This document shows, one piece after another, positions 7,806-15,608 of a DNA stretch of 38,809 bases. The first letter of the stretch is position 1. The number at the start of each line of letters is the position of its first letter. Below the pieces are notes generated by a model that had not been told where the DNA came from, ran no database searches, and saw nothing but the letters and a program-made list of their open reading frames with translations. Origin of the DNA: Ligilactobacillus salitolerans (GTDB lineage Bacteria; Bacillota; Bacilli; Lactobacillales; Lactobacillaceae); assembly GCF_003864415.1 (NCBI RefSeq), contig NZ_BFFP01000026.1:1-38809 (forward strand). Direction: 5' to 3'. Both the position numbers and the translations under genes were made by a program.

Positions 7806-8291
7806 CTATGCTTGGGATCCTTCTTTTTCTGCCGGTATGATCTCATATTCATTGCCGATCTCATGTGCCATATGATTGACACTTTTAAGCAATTCACGCC
7901 GTGTAATGATCCCAGTAAAAATTCCATTTTCATCAGTCACAACAACAAAGTTGTCATCAACTAGGACATGTAGAATATCCTCTAATTCAAAAGGGGGCTG
8001 AACAGTCGGCACGTTTGTTTCCATAATGTCTTTGACCTTAACACGATTCAGCTTGCTAGGATCGATCCCATTTAAGCCCAGCATTGTTTCAGTGATCATC
8101 GATAATGACAACAACCCCCGAAAGTGTTGTTTGCTATCCAAGACCGGGATCTTAGCGTAACGGATCTTAGTCAAAACCATAAAAGCATGTTCAAGATTGT
8201 TATCTTCTAAAACATTTGCAACTAATTCAGCGGGGATCATAAACTGATCTTTACGCTCTTCCATCAGATGTTCAACAGCTTTCGCTATCAT
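7806..8291 (-). CDS. cbpB: CBS-pair protein, likely c-di-AMP-binding CbpB
   Basis: 161-aa protein made of two CBS motifs (about residues 15-75 and 87-147). The opening MIAKAVEHLMEERKDQFMIPAE and the overall length match CbpB of Listeria and DarB/YkuL of Bacillus, which bind cyclic di-AMP and in Bacillus act on Rel and pyruvate carboxylase. The Bacillus gene also lies near the dapH/dapL homologues. I chose ATG at 8291 because AAGGAGG is 8 bases upstream; an 11-codon upstream extension reads through that site. Followed by the terminator at 7680-7713. The synthase CdaA is in the same window. c-di-AMP binding here is inferred, not shown. Confidence 0.82.
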   Translation of the reverse strand: MIAKAVEHLMEERKDQFMIPAELVANVLEDNNLEHAFMVLTKIRYAKIPVLDSKQHFRGLLSLSMITETMLGLNGIDPSKLNRVKVKDIMETNVPTVQPPFELEDILHVLVDDNFVVVTDENGIFTGIITRRELLKSVNHMAHEIGNEYEIIPAEKEGSQA

Positions 8292-8329
8292 CCAAATTAC
8301 CTCCTTGCAGAATTTATCTGCCACTTATA

Positions 8330-8357
8330 ATTTTATGCACATTGGAGGAAATTACAA
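8330..8357 (-). promoter_or_regulatory. Candidate cbpB promoter
   Basis: Minus strand TTGTAA, 16-base spacer, TAAAAT, about 38 bases upstream of the cbpB start. Confidence 0.4.
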
Positions 8358-8424
8358 CCAAAAATACCAGCTCTTTGCTATTTCTTCAAAACTAGGTCAG
8401 TTGTTTAGACCTGCGTAACCGCAC

Positions 8425-8461
8425 AAAAAAACTCCGGTCCGCACAACTGCAAAACCGAAGT
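8425..8461 (-). terminator. pgi terminator
   Basis: On the minus strand ACTTCGGT pairs with ACCGGAGT, with an inner TGC/GCG extension, followed by seven T. It lies just after the pgi stop codon. Confidence 0.85.
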
Positions 8462-8477
8462 TTAATTAGCACGCCTA

Positions 8478-9824
8478 TTACAAGCGAGCGTTTAATTCTT
8501 TAGTCAATTCTTCGTAGCCGGGACGGCCCAACAAAGCGAACATGTTCTTCTTGTAGGCTTCAACACCTGGCTGGTTGAATGGGTTGATTCCATTCAGATA
8601 ACCAGAGATCGCAACAGCGATTTCGAAGAAGTAGATCAAGTAGCCTAAGGTAAACTCAGTCTGATCAGGAATATTAACGATCATATTAGGAACATTGCCA
8701 TCGGTATGGGCCAAGACAACACCCTGCATTGCCTTGCCGTTGACAAAGTTCATCGACTTGTTGCTCAAGTATTCCAGACCGTCCAAGTTTTCTTCGTCTG
8801 CTGGGATCGTTGTATCACCTTGTGGGTCAGCAACTTTAATGACAGTTTCCATCAGATTGCGACGGCCTTCTTGGATATATTGTCCCAAAGAGTGCAAATC
8901 AGTTGAGAAGTTAGCAGAAGAAGGATAAATTCCTTTTTCATCCTTACCCTCTGATTCGCCCATCAGTTGTTTCCACCATTCAGAGAAATACTGCAATGAT
9001 GGTTCATAGTTTTCAAGGATCTCAGTGGTGTAGCCCTTGCGGTATAAAATGTTACGCAAAGCTGCATACTGATATGCTTCATTTTTCTCAAGATCGGCAT
9101 CAGAATAGTCAGAGCGTGCAGCGGCAGCTCCTTCCATCAACTTATCGATATCAGCGCCGGAAACAGCAATCGGCAATAAACCAACTGGTGTCAAGACGGA
9201 GAAACGGCCACCGACATTATCAGGGATCACGAAAGTTTCATAACCAGCAGCATCTGCTTCAGTCTTCAAAGCACCGCGTGCACGGTCTGTTGTTGCATAT
9301 ATTCTTTCATTAGCACCTTGTGTGCCGTATTTCTTAACTAATTTTTCCTTAAAGACCCGGAAAGCAATCGAAGGCTCGGTCGTTGTTCCAGATTTAGAAA
9401 TCACATTCACAGAAAAATCACGGTCGCCGATAAATTCAACTAATTGTTGCAAATATGAACCTGAGATCGAGTTGCCAGCAAAGAAAATCTGCGGAGCATT
9501 GCGCTGTTCAGGAGCAAGCATGTTGAAAAACGAATTGTGCAAGAATTCAATGGCAGCACGAGCACCCAAGTATGAGCCGCCGATCCCGATCACAACCAAA
9601 ACTTCAGAATCTGACTGGATCTTTTGTGCTGCTTGCTTGATACGCTCAAATTCTGCCTTATCAAAGTCAGCCGGTAAATTCAAGAAACCGGTAAAGTCGT
9701 TGCCGACCCCTGTTCCTTCACGTAATTCACTGTCAGCAGCCTTGACTAATGCCTGCATTTCACCTAATTCATTAGCGTGAACAAATTTTTCTAAATTAGA
9801 ACTATCAAATGAAATATGAGCCAT
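8478..9824 (-). CDS. pgi: Glucose-6-phosphate isomerase
   Basis: 448-aa phosphoglucose isomerase, interconverting glucose-6-phosphate and fructose-6-phosphate. Sugar-phosphate binding and catalytic motifs are present: [32 protein letters not shown], the [11 protein letters not shown] signature, [13 protein letters not shown], and [14 protein letters not shown] near the C-terminus with the catalytic Lys. Length matches the short Firmicute form. ATG at 9824 has an AAGGAGAG site. Monocistronic between its promoter and terminator; ltaS lies upstream on the same strand. Confidence 0.97.
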   Translation of the reverse strand: MAHISFDSSNLEKFVHANELGEMQALVKAADSELREGTGVGNDFTGFLNLPADFDKAEFERIKQAAQKIQSDSEVLVVIGIGGSYLGARAAIEFLHNSFFNMLAPEQRNAPQIFFAGNSISGSYLQQLVEFIGDRDFSVNVISKSGTTTEPSIAFRVFKEKLVKKYGTQGANERIYATTDRARGALKTEADAAGYETFVIPDNVGGRFSVLTPVGLLPIAVSGADIDKLMEGAAAARSDYSDADLEKNEAYQYAALRNILYRKGYTTEILENYEPSLQYFSEWWKQLMGESEGKDEKGIYPSSANFSTDLHSLGQYIQEGRRNLMETVIKVADPQGDTTIPADEENLDGLEYLSNKSMNFVNGKAMQGVVLAHTDGNVPNMIVNIPDQTEFTLGYLIYFFEIAVAISGYLNGINPFNQPGVEAYKKNMFALLGRPGYEELTKELNARL

Positions 9825-9860
9825 GTTAAACTCTCCTTACTTTATATTGATTACTTGTTT

Positions 9861-9866
9861 ATTATA
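9861..9866 (-). promoter_or_regulatory. pgi -10 box
   Basis: A perfect TATAAT on the minus strand, about 37 bases upstream of the pgi start; the best -35 at 17 bases is a weak CTGTTA. Confidence 0.55.
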
Positions 9867-9946
9867 CAACATTCGCAGGGATTTAACAGCAAAAAAACTG
9901 ACAAATTAAGATTTTTGCTTGTATTTACTTACAAAAACGATCCAAC

Positions 9947-12160
9947 CTATTTTTTGGTCTTAACTCCGCTTTTTACCGCCGATGAACTGGTGCTGCTTGA
10001 GGTCTTACCCTCCTTGGCTTGTTTATCCAAGTTAGTTTTAATTTTCTTATCAGCGCTAGAGACGTTTGCTTCATTCTGATCTGTATCATCAAGTTCGGGC
10101 GCATCCGAATCATAATCTTCGATCGTAGAGTGTTTGCCATTTTGCGACCAGATACTGGTGGAACGCTGCTTGAGTTTCTTTTCAGTTTGCAGCAGCTGAT
10201 AATAGTCATTTTGATAATCATAATTCTTAGGATCAACGGGAGTAAATCCATTTGGCACATAGAAGCGCAGCAAGTTTTTATTGTTCAAAGCATCTGACAG
10301 GCTCAGTTCTCGCGTCACCTTTTGTCCGCTTTGGTCCAGTTCTTTTTTGACTGCTGCACTCGGATGGGTAATTACATTGCCGGATCCATTTTCATAAATC
10401 GTATTGCCGGTCACCGTATATTTAGGTGTAATGTAATTATCATTGCGGAAAGCCACCGTCTGATCATGATCTGGCGAGAACAAGTCCGTCCCAAATTGGA
10501 GATATTTTTGACTGTTAATGCCTAACAAGTGCAATAAAGTCGGCAAAACGTCGATCTCACCGCCATATTGCTTCTGGACTCCGCCATCAGTTTTTCCTGG
10601 AATATGCAGCATAAACGGCACCCGTTGCAGCTGTGTATTATCATAATCACTCCAAGTCGAAGAGGACTTGCCTAATAATTTGGCTAACTTTAAGTTACGA
10701 GTATCTGAGATCCCATAATGATCACCATACAACATGATGACAGAATTATCGTAGAGACCAGATTTTTTTAGATAATCGAAAAACTCCTTCACAGCTTGAT
10801 CGAGGTAATGTGCGGTCACAAAATAGTTGTCGATCGACTTATCCCCCGTACTGGCCGGTTGAAAATCAGTATTCTTCTTATCTAAGTTATATGGAAAATG
10901 ATTGGAAACCGTAATGAACTTGGCATAAAAAGGCTGTTGCAAATGTTCTAAATATTTGACTGAGTCATGAAAAAGCAGTTTGTCTTTCAGTCCGTATTCA
11001 CTTAGATTGTTGGCATCTTGATTAAAGTAGCTCGCATCGAAGAAATTTTGATAGCCTAAGTTTGGATAAACTGAATTTCGATTCCAAAAAGACCCATTGT
11101 TTCCATGAAAAACTGCGGAAGAATAGCCAGCTTCCTGGTTTAAAATCGCAGGAGCACCTTGAAAGGTGTTTTCTGATCCCAACGCAGAAAAGAGTGAGCC
11201 TTGCGGTAATCCATAAGTACTTGTTTCCAGCATATTTTCTGCATCAGAGGTCTTCCCCTGACCAACCTGATTGAAGAAGTTGGCAAAGCTGTACATGTCC
11301 TTACTATTGTAAAGACTGTTCAAAAAAGGTGTCACTTCTTTGCCGTCTAACTTATAGTTGATCAAAAACTGCTGAAAACTTTCTAAATGGATAATGATCA
11401 CATTTTTATTTTTAGCGACGCCAAACATTTGCGGGTCAGGTTTAGCATAATGCTCCGAAGTAAAGTTGAGAATATTATTCAGGTCAACTCCGCCCGCCCT
11501 GCTGCGCGCCTGGTTGTTTTTGGCAGTCTTTAACCCGTCGTAGACTGTAAAAGTATCGATCCCCAAGTATTTAACTAAGTAATTACGATCAAAAGTCCGT
11601 GTCAAAAGCTGCGGCCGATCGATCTCGCCTAAAACAAGATTGAACATCAATAAAAAAAGCGACAGGGACGTAACTGCAGCAGCAGTTCTCTTTTTAAGGG
11701 GCCGCGGGTCGAGGCGAATAAAACGAGTTGCCAACCCGAGCAAAATCAGCACGATATCGGCCACCATTATGATGTCTTGTGGTTTAAGCAAGGCAAAAGA
11801 ACTGCCGCTCAGCCCCTGTGAGACTTTGGAGTAGCCGAACATGACGTTGATCGTCATAAAATCGGTAAACTCTCGGTAGTAGATCACGTTAAAGAAAAGT
11901 AAAGCGGTGTTCGCAACGAAAATCAAGAACATCATGATATAAGAAGGCAAGGTCCGTTTGACAAACAGCCCTAAACTGATGAGCAAAACAGTTGTCGCTA
12001 ACGGATTGACCAGCAAGAGCAGATACTGATACAGTCCCTTGACTCCTAAGTTAAAATCGATCAGATAGACCAGAACCGTCTTGATCCAAAAAAAACCAAC
12101 CAATAAGGCCAAAAAACCGATCCGCGTGTTAATAAAATTCTTTATTTTTTGTAAATTCAA
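9947..12160 (-). CDS. ltaS: Lipoteichoic acid synthase (LtaS family)
   Basis: 737-aa membrane enzyme that polymerises glycerol phosphate from phosphatidylglycerol onto the LTA anchor. Five N-terminal membrane helices (about 12-32, 43-66, 72-95, 130-146, 160-178) precede an extracellular sulfatase-fold domain. The metal and catalytic residues are visible: E260 (IIHLESFQ), T304 (GQGKTSDAE), WNRNSVYP and LYGDHYGISD. A Lys/Ser/Asp-rich C-terminal extension of about 90 residues beyond the sulfatase domain ends in SSTSSSAVKSG, longer than the usual ~650 aa protein. The start codon is TTG at 12160 with AAAGGA 11 bases upstream; no ATG alternative precedes the first helix. Paralogues LTA primases exist, so the polymerase role is probable rather than certain. 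Confidence 0.88.
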   Translation of the reverse strand: MNLQKIKNFINTRIGFLALLVGFFWIKTVLVYLIDFNLGVKGLYQYLLLLVNPLATTVLLISLGLFVKRTLPSYIMMFLIFVANTALLFFNVIYYREFTDFMTINVMFGYSKVSQGLSGSSFALLKPQDIIMVADIVLILLGLATRFIRLDPRPLKKRTAAAVTSLSLFLLMFNLVLGEIDRPQLLTRTFDRNYLVKYLGIDTFTVYDGLKTAKNNQARSRAGGVDLNNILNFTSEHYAKPDPQMFGVAKNKNVIIIHLESFQQFLINYKLDGKEVTPFLNSLYNSKDMYSFANFFNQVGQGKTSDAENMLETSTYGLPQGSLFSALGSENTFQGAPAILNQEAGYSSAVFHGNNGSFWNRNSVYPNLGYQNFFDASYFNQDANNLSEYGLKDKLLFHDSVKYLEHLQQPFYAKFITVSNHFPYNLDKKNTDFQPASTGDKSIDNYFVTAHYLDQAVKEFFDYLKKSGLYDNSVIMLYGDHYGISDTRNLKLAKLLGKSSSTWSDYDNTQLQRVPFMLHIPGKTDGGVQKQYGGEIDVLPTLLHLLGINSQKYLQFGTDLFSPDHDQTVAFRNDNYITPKYTVTGNTIYENGSGNVITHPSAAVKKELDQSGQKVTRELSLSDALNNKNLLRFYVPNGFTPVDPKNYDYQNDYYQLLQTEKKLKQRSTSIWSQNGKHSTIEDYDSDAPELDDTDQNEANVSSADKKIKTNLDKQAKEGKTSSSTSSSAVKSGVKTKK

Positions 12161-12198
12161 ATCAGCCGAAATCCTTTCCCAGACTCTAATACTTATTT

Positions 12199-12227
12199 AG
12201 TCTATACATTTTTAAAGCGCGCGTCAA
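12199..12227 (-). promoter_or_regulatory. Candidate ltaS promoter
   Basis: Minus strand TTGACG, 17-base spacer, TAGACT, about 40 bases upstream of the TTG start. Confidence 0.45.
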
Positions 12228-12298
12228 TTTGGAAACAATTTTATTAAATAAAGCTTAATTGGTCATTTAGCTCGCACCTGCTAGTACTATTGTGTCCT

Positions 12299-12332
12299 AA
12301 AAAAAGAGCCCCGAAGCAAGCTTCGAGGCTCT
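12299..12332 (-). terminator. tmRNA terminator
   Basis: On the minus strand a 12-bp stem (GAGCCTCGAAGC/GCTTCGGGGCTC, one G-U pair) with a tight loop is followed by seven T, directly after the tmRNA 3' end. Confidence 0.9.
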
Positions 12333-12340
12333 TGCGATAA

Positions 12341-12708
12341 TGGAGATGGCGGGGATCGAACCCGCGTCCAAGCATATCGCCGCTTAGATATCTACGTTCA
12401 TATTCATGCTATTTAAATCTCACCGTCAGTCACGCCGCATGTCAGGGCAAAGCACTAACAGCCAGCCTGATGATCTCTTGCTTTTATTCCAGGCGGAAAC
12501 AAAAACCGTAGCCTACTGATTATAAGACCCGGAAGATCGGTACATAGGCGATACCGGCCGGATCTACGTTAAAGCTGACTAGGCAGCTAAAGCGTAAGAG
12601 TTATTGTTATTTTTTGCAGTTATATTTTAACTGAGCGTTTTATGGTAGACGCAACCTACCAAACGCAATCTAAGCTCGACCTATACCTGTCGAATCCAAA
12701 ACATCCCC
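12341..12708 (-). ncRNA. ssrA: Transfer-messenger RNA (tmRNA)
   Basis: 368-nt tmRNA for trans-translation, rescuing stalled ribosomes. The 5' end GGGGATGTTTTGGATTCGACAG pairs through GGGGATG with the 3' CATCTCC to form the acceptor stem, and the T-arm GCGGGTTCGATCCCCGC is present. The 3' CCA is not encoded after the discriminator A. The resume codon GCA opens a tag frame at 12579-12617 (minus) reading AKNNNNSYALAA then TAG, the form found in lactobacilli; the C-terminal ALAA is the protease degron. The 5' and 3' boundaries come from the acceptor pairing and could be off by a base. Confidence 0.97.
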
Positions 12709-12720
12709 AGATACAATGTC

Positions 12721-12749
12721 ATTATAGCATGGATCAAGCCAAAAAACAA
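12721..12749 (-). promoter_or_regulatory. ssrA promoter
   Basis: Minus strand TTGTTT, 17-base spacer, perfect TATAAT, with the expected start about 13 bases upstream of the mature tmRNA 5' end. It lies just behind the stop codon of the 59-aa ORF. Confidence 0.75.
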
Positions 12750-12758
12750 AATCCCAAA

Positions 12759-12938
12759 CTACCAGCTGCCTGGGTTCCAGACCCGCCCATCGAGTTCGCC
12801 CTGCGCTTGTTGCAGACGCTGGTCTTGCTTAACGATCAATTTTCTTAGCTGCTGAAAAAAAGCCCGCTGCTCATAGTCTGGAGCATGCAAGGCCAGCTGT
12901 TCACACTGTTCAAGTAGCCAGCGGCTTTCTTCATTCAT
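12759..12938 (-). CDS. Small 59-aa protein coupled to the NAD(P)H oxidoreductase
   Basis: A 59-aa frame of unknown function. Its ATG overlaps the stop codon of the upstream oxidoreductase in an ATGA arrangement, and GGAGGGAG lies 6 bases upstream, both strong signs of real, coupled translation. The protein is rich in Gln, Glu and Leu, with a likely amphipathic helix over residues 3-48 (EQCEQLALHAPDYEQ, FFQQLRKLIVKQDQRLQQ), and ends in the distinctive GELDGRVWNPGSW. It has no membrane segment or signal. I recognise no domain. The stop at 12759 lies 10 bases from the ssrA promoter, so transcription may run on into ssrA. Confidence 0.7.
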   Translation of the reverse strand: MNEESRWLLEQCEQLALHAPDYEQRAFFQQLRKLIVKQDQRLQQAQGELDGRVWNPGSW

Positions 12939-13630
12939 TGATCTCCCTCCTCCACATCTTTGATCATTTGTATTTCTTCTTTTAACTCTGCCAAGCGCTC
13001 ACTGCGTTCATCGATCAGGTCAGCCAGCTGAAGCAAGAGTTGTTGAGCAGCCGGATCATTCTCAAGCCGACTCAATTTTTTCAGCCGCTCCACTGACCAC
13101 TCTTCTTGCTGTCGAAAAGAAAAATCAGCAGGCAATTCAAGGTACTGACAGTAATCGATCAGCAGCTGTTGGTGTTGTTCTTCAGTCTGATAAGCGAATT
13201 GAGCCACTATAAAAGCAGGTAATTCCTTTAAACCTAAGTTCAGGGCTAAAGCAGAAAATGGCCGCAGTATTTCACTTAAGGAGAAATGCTGCGCTTTACC
13301 AGCGGCAAATTCTGCTGCAGGACGTCCCGTAGTTACGACTAAGCCTAGTTCTTTGCCCCGCAGCTTTTCACGGTACGGAGTCACCAGACAGTCGGCTAGC
13401 CACTGATGCAACAGAGCTGGCGCACTATACCAGTACAAGGGAAACTGAAAAATGATCCGGTCACAAGCTAAGACGTCTTGCATTTCCTGGTTCGCATGAA
13501 AGGTTCCAGTCTGATCAAGGACCAATTCACGCCTGGAAACATTTTGTGTTGATTTAACTGCCTCTTTTAAAAATTGTTGTGTTCCTGAATCTTTGACTTC
13601 TGGATGAGCAACTAAAACTAGTGTCTTCAC
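12935..13630 (-). CDS. Flavodoxin-fold NAD(P)H oxidoreductase with C-terminal extension
   Basis: 231-aa protein of the NAD(P)H quinone reductase/KefF/YwrO family. The N-terminus KTLVLVAHPEVKDSGTQQ gives the FMN phosphate-binding loop, and FQFPLYWYSAPALLHQWLAD is the family signature; GKELGLVVTTGRPAAEF follows. The flavodoxin domain ends near residue 175. The last ~55 residues (from about EEWSVERLKKLSRL) form a charged, leucine-rich helix not usual in the family. GTG at 13630 is chosen because AGGAG is 7 bases upstream; the frame opens five codons earlier, overlapping the RNase HI stop. Substrate unknown. The stop overlaps the start of a 59-aa ORF. Confidence 0.82.
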   Translation of the reverse strand: MKTLVLVAHPEVKDSGTQQFLKEAVKSTQNVSRRELVLDQTGTFHANQEMQDVLACDRIIFQFPLYWYSAPALLHQWLADCLVTPYREKLRGKELGLVVTTGRPAAEFAAGKAQHFSLSEILRPFSALALNLGLKELPAFIVAQFAYQTEEQHQQLLIDYCQYLELPADFSFRQQEEWSVERLKKLSRLENDPAAQQLLLQLADLIDERSERLAELKEEIQMIKDVEEGDQ

Positions 13631-13641
13631 TTCATTTCTCC

Positions 13642-14340
13642 TCACATCTGATCCATTGTTTCATTCAGTAATTTATCGACCAAAATATTACCGGCATTGC
13701 GCGCATGCCCCTTAGTCCACTGGAAATCCAGCTTGCTGAAGTATGGCAGCAAATTGGTCATTTCCTGCCACAACTCCTGGTTAGCAACCGGTTTGCCGCC
13801 GGCAGTGACCCAGCCTCTTTTTTTCCAGCCAGTCAGCCAATTTTTCGTGATCGCGTCCAAAACATATTTAGAATCTAGGATCGCCAAGATCTCTTCATCC
13901 TGCCATCCTTGTCGGCCCAAAAATTTTAAGGCCTTGACTAACGCCATGACCTCCATTCGGTTGTTGGTACTGCCATACTCACCGCCGCTAGCAGTGTATT
14001 TTTTTCCATCTTTGACCACACAAAAGGCCCAAGCTGCTGGATCATTTTTTTTAACATGCTGGCCTTTTTTATTCCCATGATTGCGAGAACCGCCGTCAGT
14101 CCAAAATTGAATCCCAGCTGTTTTTGTTAGGGGAACTTTTTTTCGCTTTGACTGTGTGTGACTTAGCTTTTCTTGACCAGCATTTGCCAGCCAATCATCA
14201 GCTTCGGCTTTATTTGTAAAACTTTTAAATTTTGCTCCAGGATAACCCTTAACTTGCTTTTCACACTCAGCCCAACTGGAAAACATTCCTTTCTTTCTTC
14301 CTTTTAAAACGGCATAGTATTTCGCAGCAATAATTTCCAT
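13642..14340 (-). CDS. rnhA: Ribonuclease HI with N-terminal hybrid-binding domain
   Basis: 232-aa RNase HI cleaving the RNA of RNA-DNA hybrids. Residues 6-52 (KYYAVLKGRKKGMFSSW) are the viroplasmin-like hybrid-binding domain seen in eukaryotic RNase H1 and some Firmicutes. The catalytic domain carries the acidic residues D82 (TDGGSRNHG), E130 (NNRMEV), D156 (ILDSKYV) and D222 (NILVDKL), with the handle region GWKKRGWVTAGGKPVAN. Start is uncertain: ATG at 14340 fits the family N-terminus but the GGAG touches it; GTG at 14346 and TTG at 14367 are in frame. It lies 11 bases upstream of the oxidoreductase, so the three genes are likely co-transcribed. Confidence 0.9.
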   Translation of the reverse strand: MEIIAAKYYAVLKGRKKGMFSSWAECEKQVKGYPGAKFKSFTNKAEADDWLANAGQEKLSHTQSKRKKVPLTKTAGIQFWTDGGSRNHGNKKGQHVKKNDPAAWAFCVVKDGKKYTASGGEYGSTNNRMEVMALVKALKFLGRQGWQDEEILAILDSKYVLDAITKNWLTGWKKRGWVTAGGKPVANQELWQEMTNLLPYFSKLDFQWTKGHARNAGNILVDKLLNETMDQM

Positions 14341-14398
14341 CTCCACTTCGGCTATTACTTTAACCAATTTATTTTAAACTATCTTTCATTTTTAGCAA

Positions 14399-14438
14399 AG
14401 AAAAACCGTCCGCAAGACATTGCCTCGGCGAACGGTTC
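14399..14438 (-). terminator. arsR terminator
   Basis: On the minus strand GAACCGT.CGC pairs with GCG.ACGGTTT around a 14-base loop, followed by TTTTTC. It separates arsR from rnhA. Confidence 0.7.
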
Positions 14439-14450
14439 AATATTGAAAAT

Positions 14451-14789
14451 TTACTTATCTCCCACTTCGATCCGTAGATCGTGGATCACCCGTTCCAACT
14501 GAGTTAAGGGCTCTGAGAGAGTTAGATAATATAGACTTTGTAATCCATTCTTCCGAAAAGAAACTAAACCTGCTTCACGCAAAATTTTGAGATGGTGGGA
14601 AACCGCGGGTTGGGTGATCGACATCTGTTCAGTGATGTCTGTTACAGTCAGCCCGTCGTTCAAATTATGGCACAGTAAAACGATGATCTTCTGTCGATTC
14701 CTGTCAGCTAATGCATTTACTACTTCAAAATCATCAACAAAGTTTTCAATTGCCGAACTTTGTGCGGACGATAAACGAACAGCTTGCAT
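14451..14789 (-). CDS. ArsR-family winged-helix transcriptional regulator
   Basis: 112-aa ArsR/SmtB-fold repressor. The winged helix spans about residues 25-95, with the recognition helix ITQPAVSHHLKILREAGLVSF and wing KNGLQSLYYL. Only one Cys is present (LLCHNL), in place of the ELCVCDL metal motif, so it is unlikely to sense arsenite or cadmium by the classical alpha-3 site; the signal is unknown. ATG at 14789 has AAAGGGGAG upstream. The promoter region holds a 12-bp palindrome at the start site, a cre-like box on the -35, and a larger inverted repeat upstream, so autorepression plus catabolite control is likely. It follows hlyIII on the same strand. Confidence 0.85.
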   Translation of the reverse strand: MQAVRLSSAQSSAIENFVDDFEVVNALADRNRQKIIVLLCHNLNDGLTVTDITEQMSITQPAVSHHLKILREAGLVSFRKNGLQSLYYLTLSEPLTQLERVIHDLRIEVGDK

Positions 14790-14822
14790 ACTTTACACTC
14801 CCCTTTCCTGGAAGATCCATAC

Positions 14823-14834
14823 TCTATATATAGA
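14823..14834. promoter_or_regulatory. Operator-like palindrome at the arsR start site
   Basis: TCTATATATAGA is a perfect 12-base palindrome that overlaps the end of the -10 element and the expected start point of the arsR transcript, where a repressor would block initiation. Confidence 0.4.
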
Positions 14835-14860
14835 ATAGCATGAATGGAAAGCATAAGCAA
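14832..14860 (-). promoter_or_regulatory. arsR promoter
   Basis: Minus strand TTGCTT (14855-14860), 17-base spacer, TATTCT (14832-14837), about 40 bases ahead of the arsR ATG. Confidence 0.55.
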
Positions 14861-14869
14861 GCGTTTACA
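14856..14869. promoter_or_regulatory. cre-like box on the arsR -35
   Basis: Minus strand TGTAAACGCTTGCT fits the degenerate cre consensus TGWAARCGYTWNCW at every position and overlaps the -35 element, implying CcpA repression of arsR. Confidence 0.6.
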
Positions 14870-14877
14870 TTACCCGT

Positions 14878-14903
14878 ATATTTGACTTTATATAGTCAAA
14901 TAT
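14878..14903. promoter_or_regulatory. 10-bp inverted repeat, ArsR operator candidate
   Basis: ATATTTGACT and AGTCAAATAT are perfect inverted arms separated by TTATAT. This size and AT-rich symmetry fit ArsR-type operators. It lies upstream of the arsR promoter and spans the hlyIII stop codon. Confidence 0.5.
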
Positions 14904-15525
14904 ATAAATATATGGAAAGGAACATTAACAAGCTGCCAAGCATGACTGCTAAGTGCCAATAAACATGCGTATATTTTAAGCCTTTAATACTATACAATAA
15001 GGCCCCAAAGGTAAAAGCCAAACCACCGACAAACAGCAGCAGCATTCCACTCATGCCTAAACCAGCGAAGAGCTGCTTGATCCCCAGCAGACAAGTCCAA
15101 CCCATGAGCACATAAATTAACGTTTCTACATTCTGCTTCCTTGCAGGTGCCAGCAGGTGATAAAGTATCCCAAAAATGGTAGTCAGCCAAATCAAGGTCA
15201 AGATCACCCAGCCGAACTTACCACCGATCACTAAGAGGCAATAAGGAGTATATGTTCCTGCAATTAGGAGATAAATCCCACAGTGGTCAAAGATTTGAAA
15301 GACTCGGCGTGCTTTTGTAAAGTAAAAGCAATGAAATAAAGTCGAGCATAAGTACAGACCCAATAAAGAGATCCCATAAACTAAATATGCGGTCAAAGTT
15401 ATCCCCTGAGAAGCGGCCGTGCCTTTGAGCGTCAAAAGGACCAAAGCCAAGATACTGAGGGCGATCCCTACACCGTGCGTGATCGCGCTCCAAACTTCAT
15501 TTAAAATTAAACTCTTTTTATGCAT
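14896..15525 (-). CDS. Hemolysin III family (PAQR) membrane protein
   Basis: 209-aa seven-helix membrane protein of the hemolysin III/YqfA/PAQR family. Conserved residues typical of the family are present: EVWSAITHGVGIALS at the N-terminus, STLFHCF in helix 2, FDHCGIYLLIAGTYTPYCL in helix 3, and HVYWHLAVMLGSLLMF near the end; these Ser, Asp and His residues form the zinc site of PAQR-type hydrolases. Despite the name, haemolysis is not established; a membrane-lipid hydrolase or homeostasis role is proposed for the family. ATG at 15525 has AAGGAG. It diverges from the DUF1836 gene with a shared palindrome, and arsR follows 106 bases downstream. Confidence 0.9.
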   Translation of the reverse strand: MHKKSLILNEVWSAITHGVGIALSILALVLLTLKGTAASQGITLTAYLVYGISLLGLYLCSTLFHCFYFTKARRVFQIFDHCGIYLLIAGTYTPYCLLVIGGKFGWVILTLIWLTTIFGILYHLLAPARKQNVETLIYVLMGWTCLLGIKQLFAGLGMSGMLLLFVGGLAFTFGALLYSIKGLKYTHVYWHLAVMLGSLLMFLSIYLYI

Positions 15526-15550
15526 TACATCAGCTCCTTATTCAAAGCCC

Positions 15551-15578
15551 AGTATAGCACAAATAGATAGTTTTACAA
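15551..15578 (-). promoter_or_regulatory. hlyIII promoter
   Basis: Minus strand TTGTAA, 16-base spacer, TATACT, about 27 bases ahead of the hlyIII ATG. Confidence 0.6.
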
Positions 15579-15584
15579 CAACAT

Positions 15585-15601
15585 CTAGACTTTAAATCTA
15601 G
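15585..15601. promoter_or_regulatory. Shared 17-base operator-like palindrome
   Basis: CTAGACTTTAAATCTAG is symmetric except for one pair. It occupies the spacer immediately upstream of the TATAAT of the DUF1836 gene and sits just behind the hlyIII -35, so one bound protein could control both divergent genes. Confidence 0.5.
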
Positions 15602-15602
15602 T

Positions 15603-15608
15603 TATAAT
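15603..15608 (+). promoter_or_regulatory. -10 box of the DUF1836 gene
   Basis: A perfect TATAAT 55 bases ahead of the ATG. No recognisable -35 at 17-19 bases; the spacer is filled by the palindrome at 15585-15601. Confidence 0.6.

Noticed and set aside
7748-7933. 61-codon frame over the end of cbpB
   Set aside because: Shadow of cbpB in another frame; no ribosome site.
9889-9950. ltaS terminator
   Set aside because: TTGTA/TACAA with T and A flanks is a poor hairpin without a clean T run; I could not choose a convincing one.
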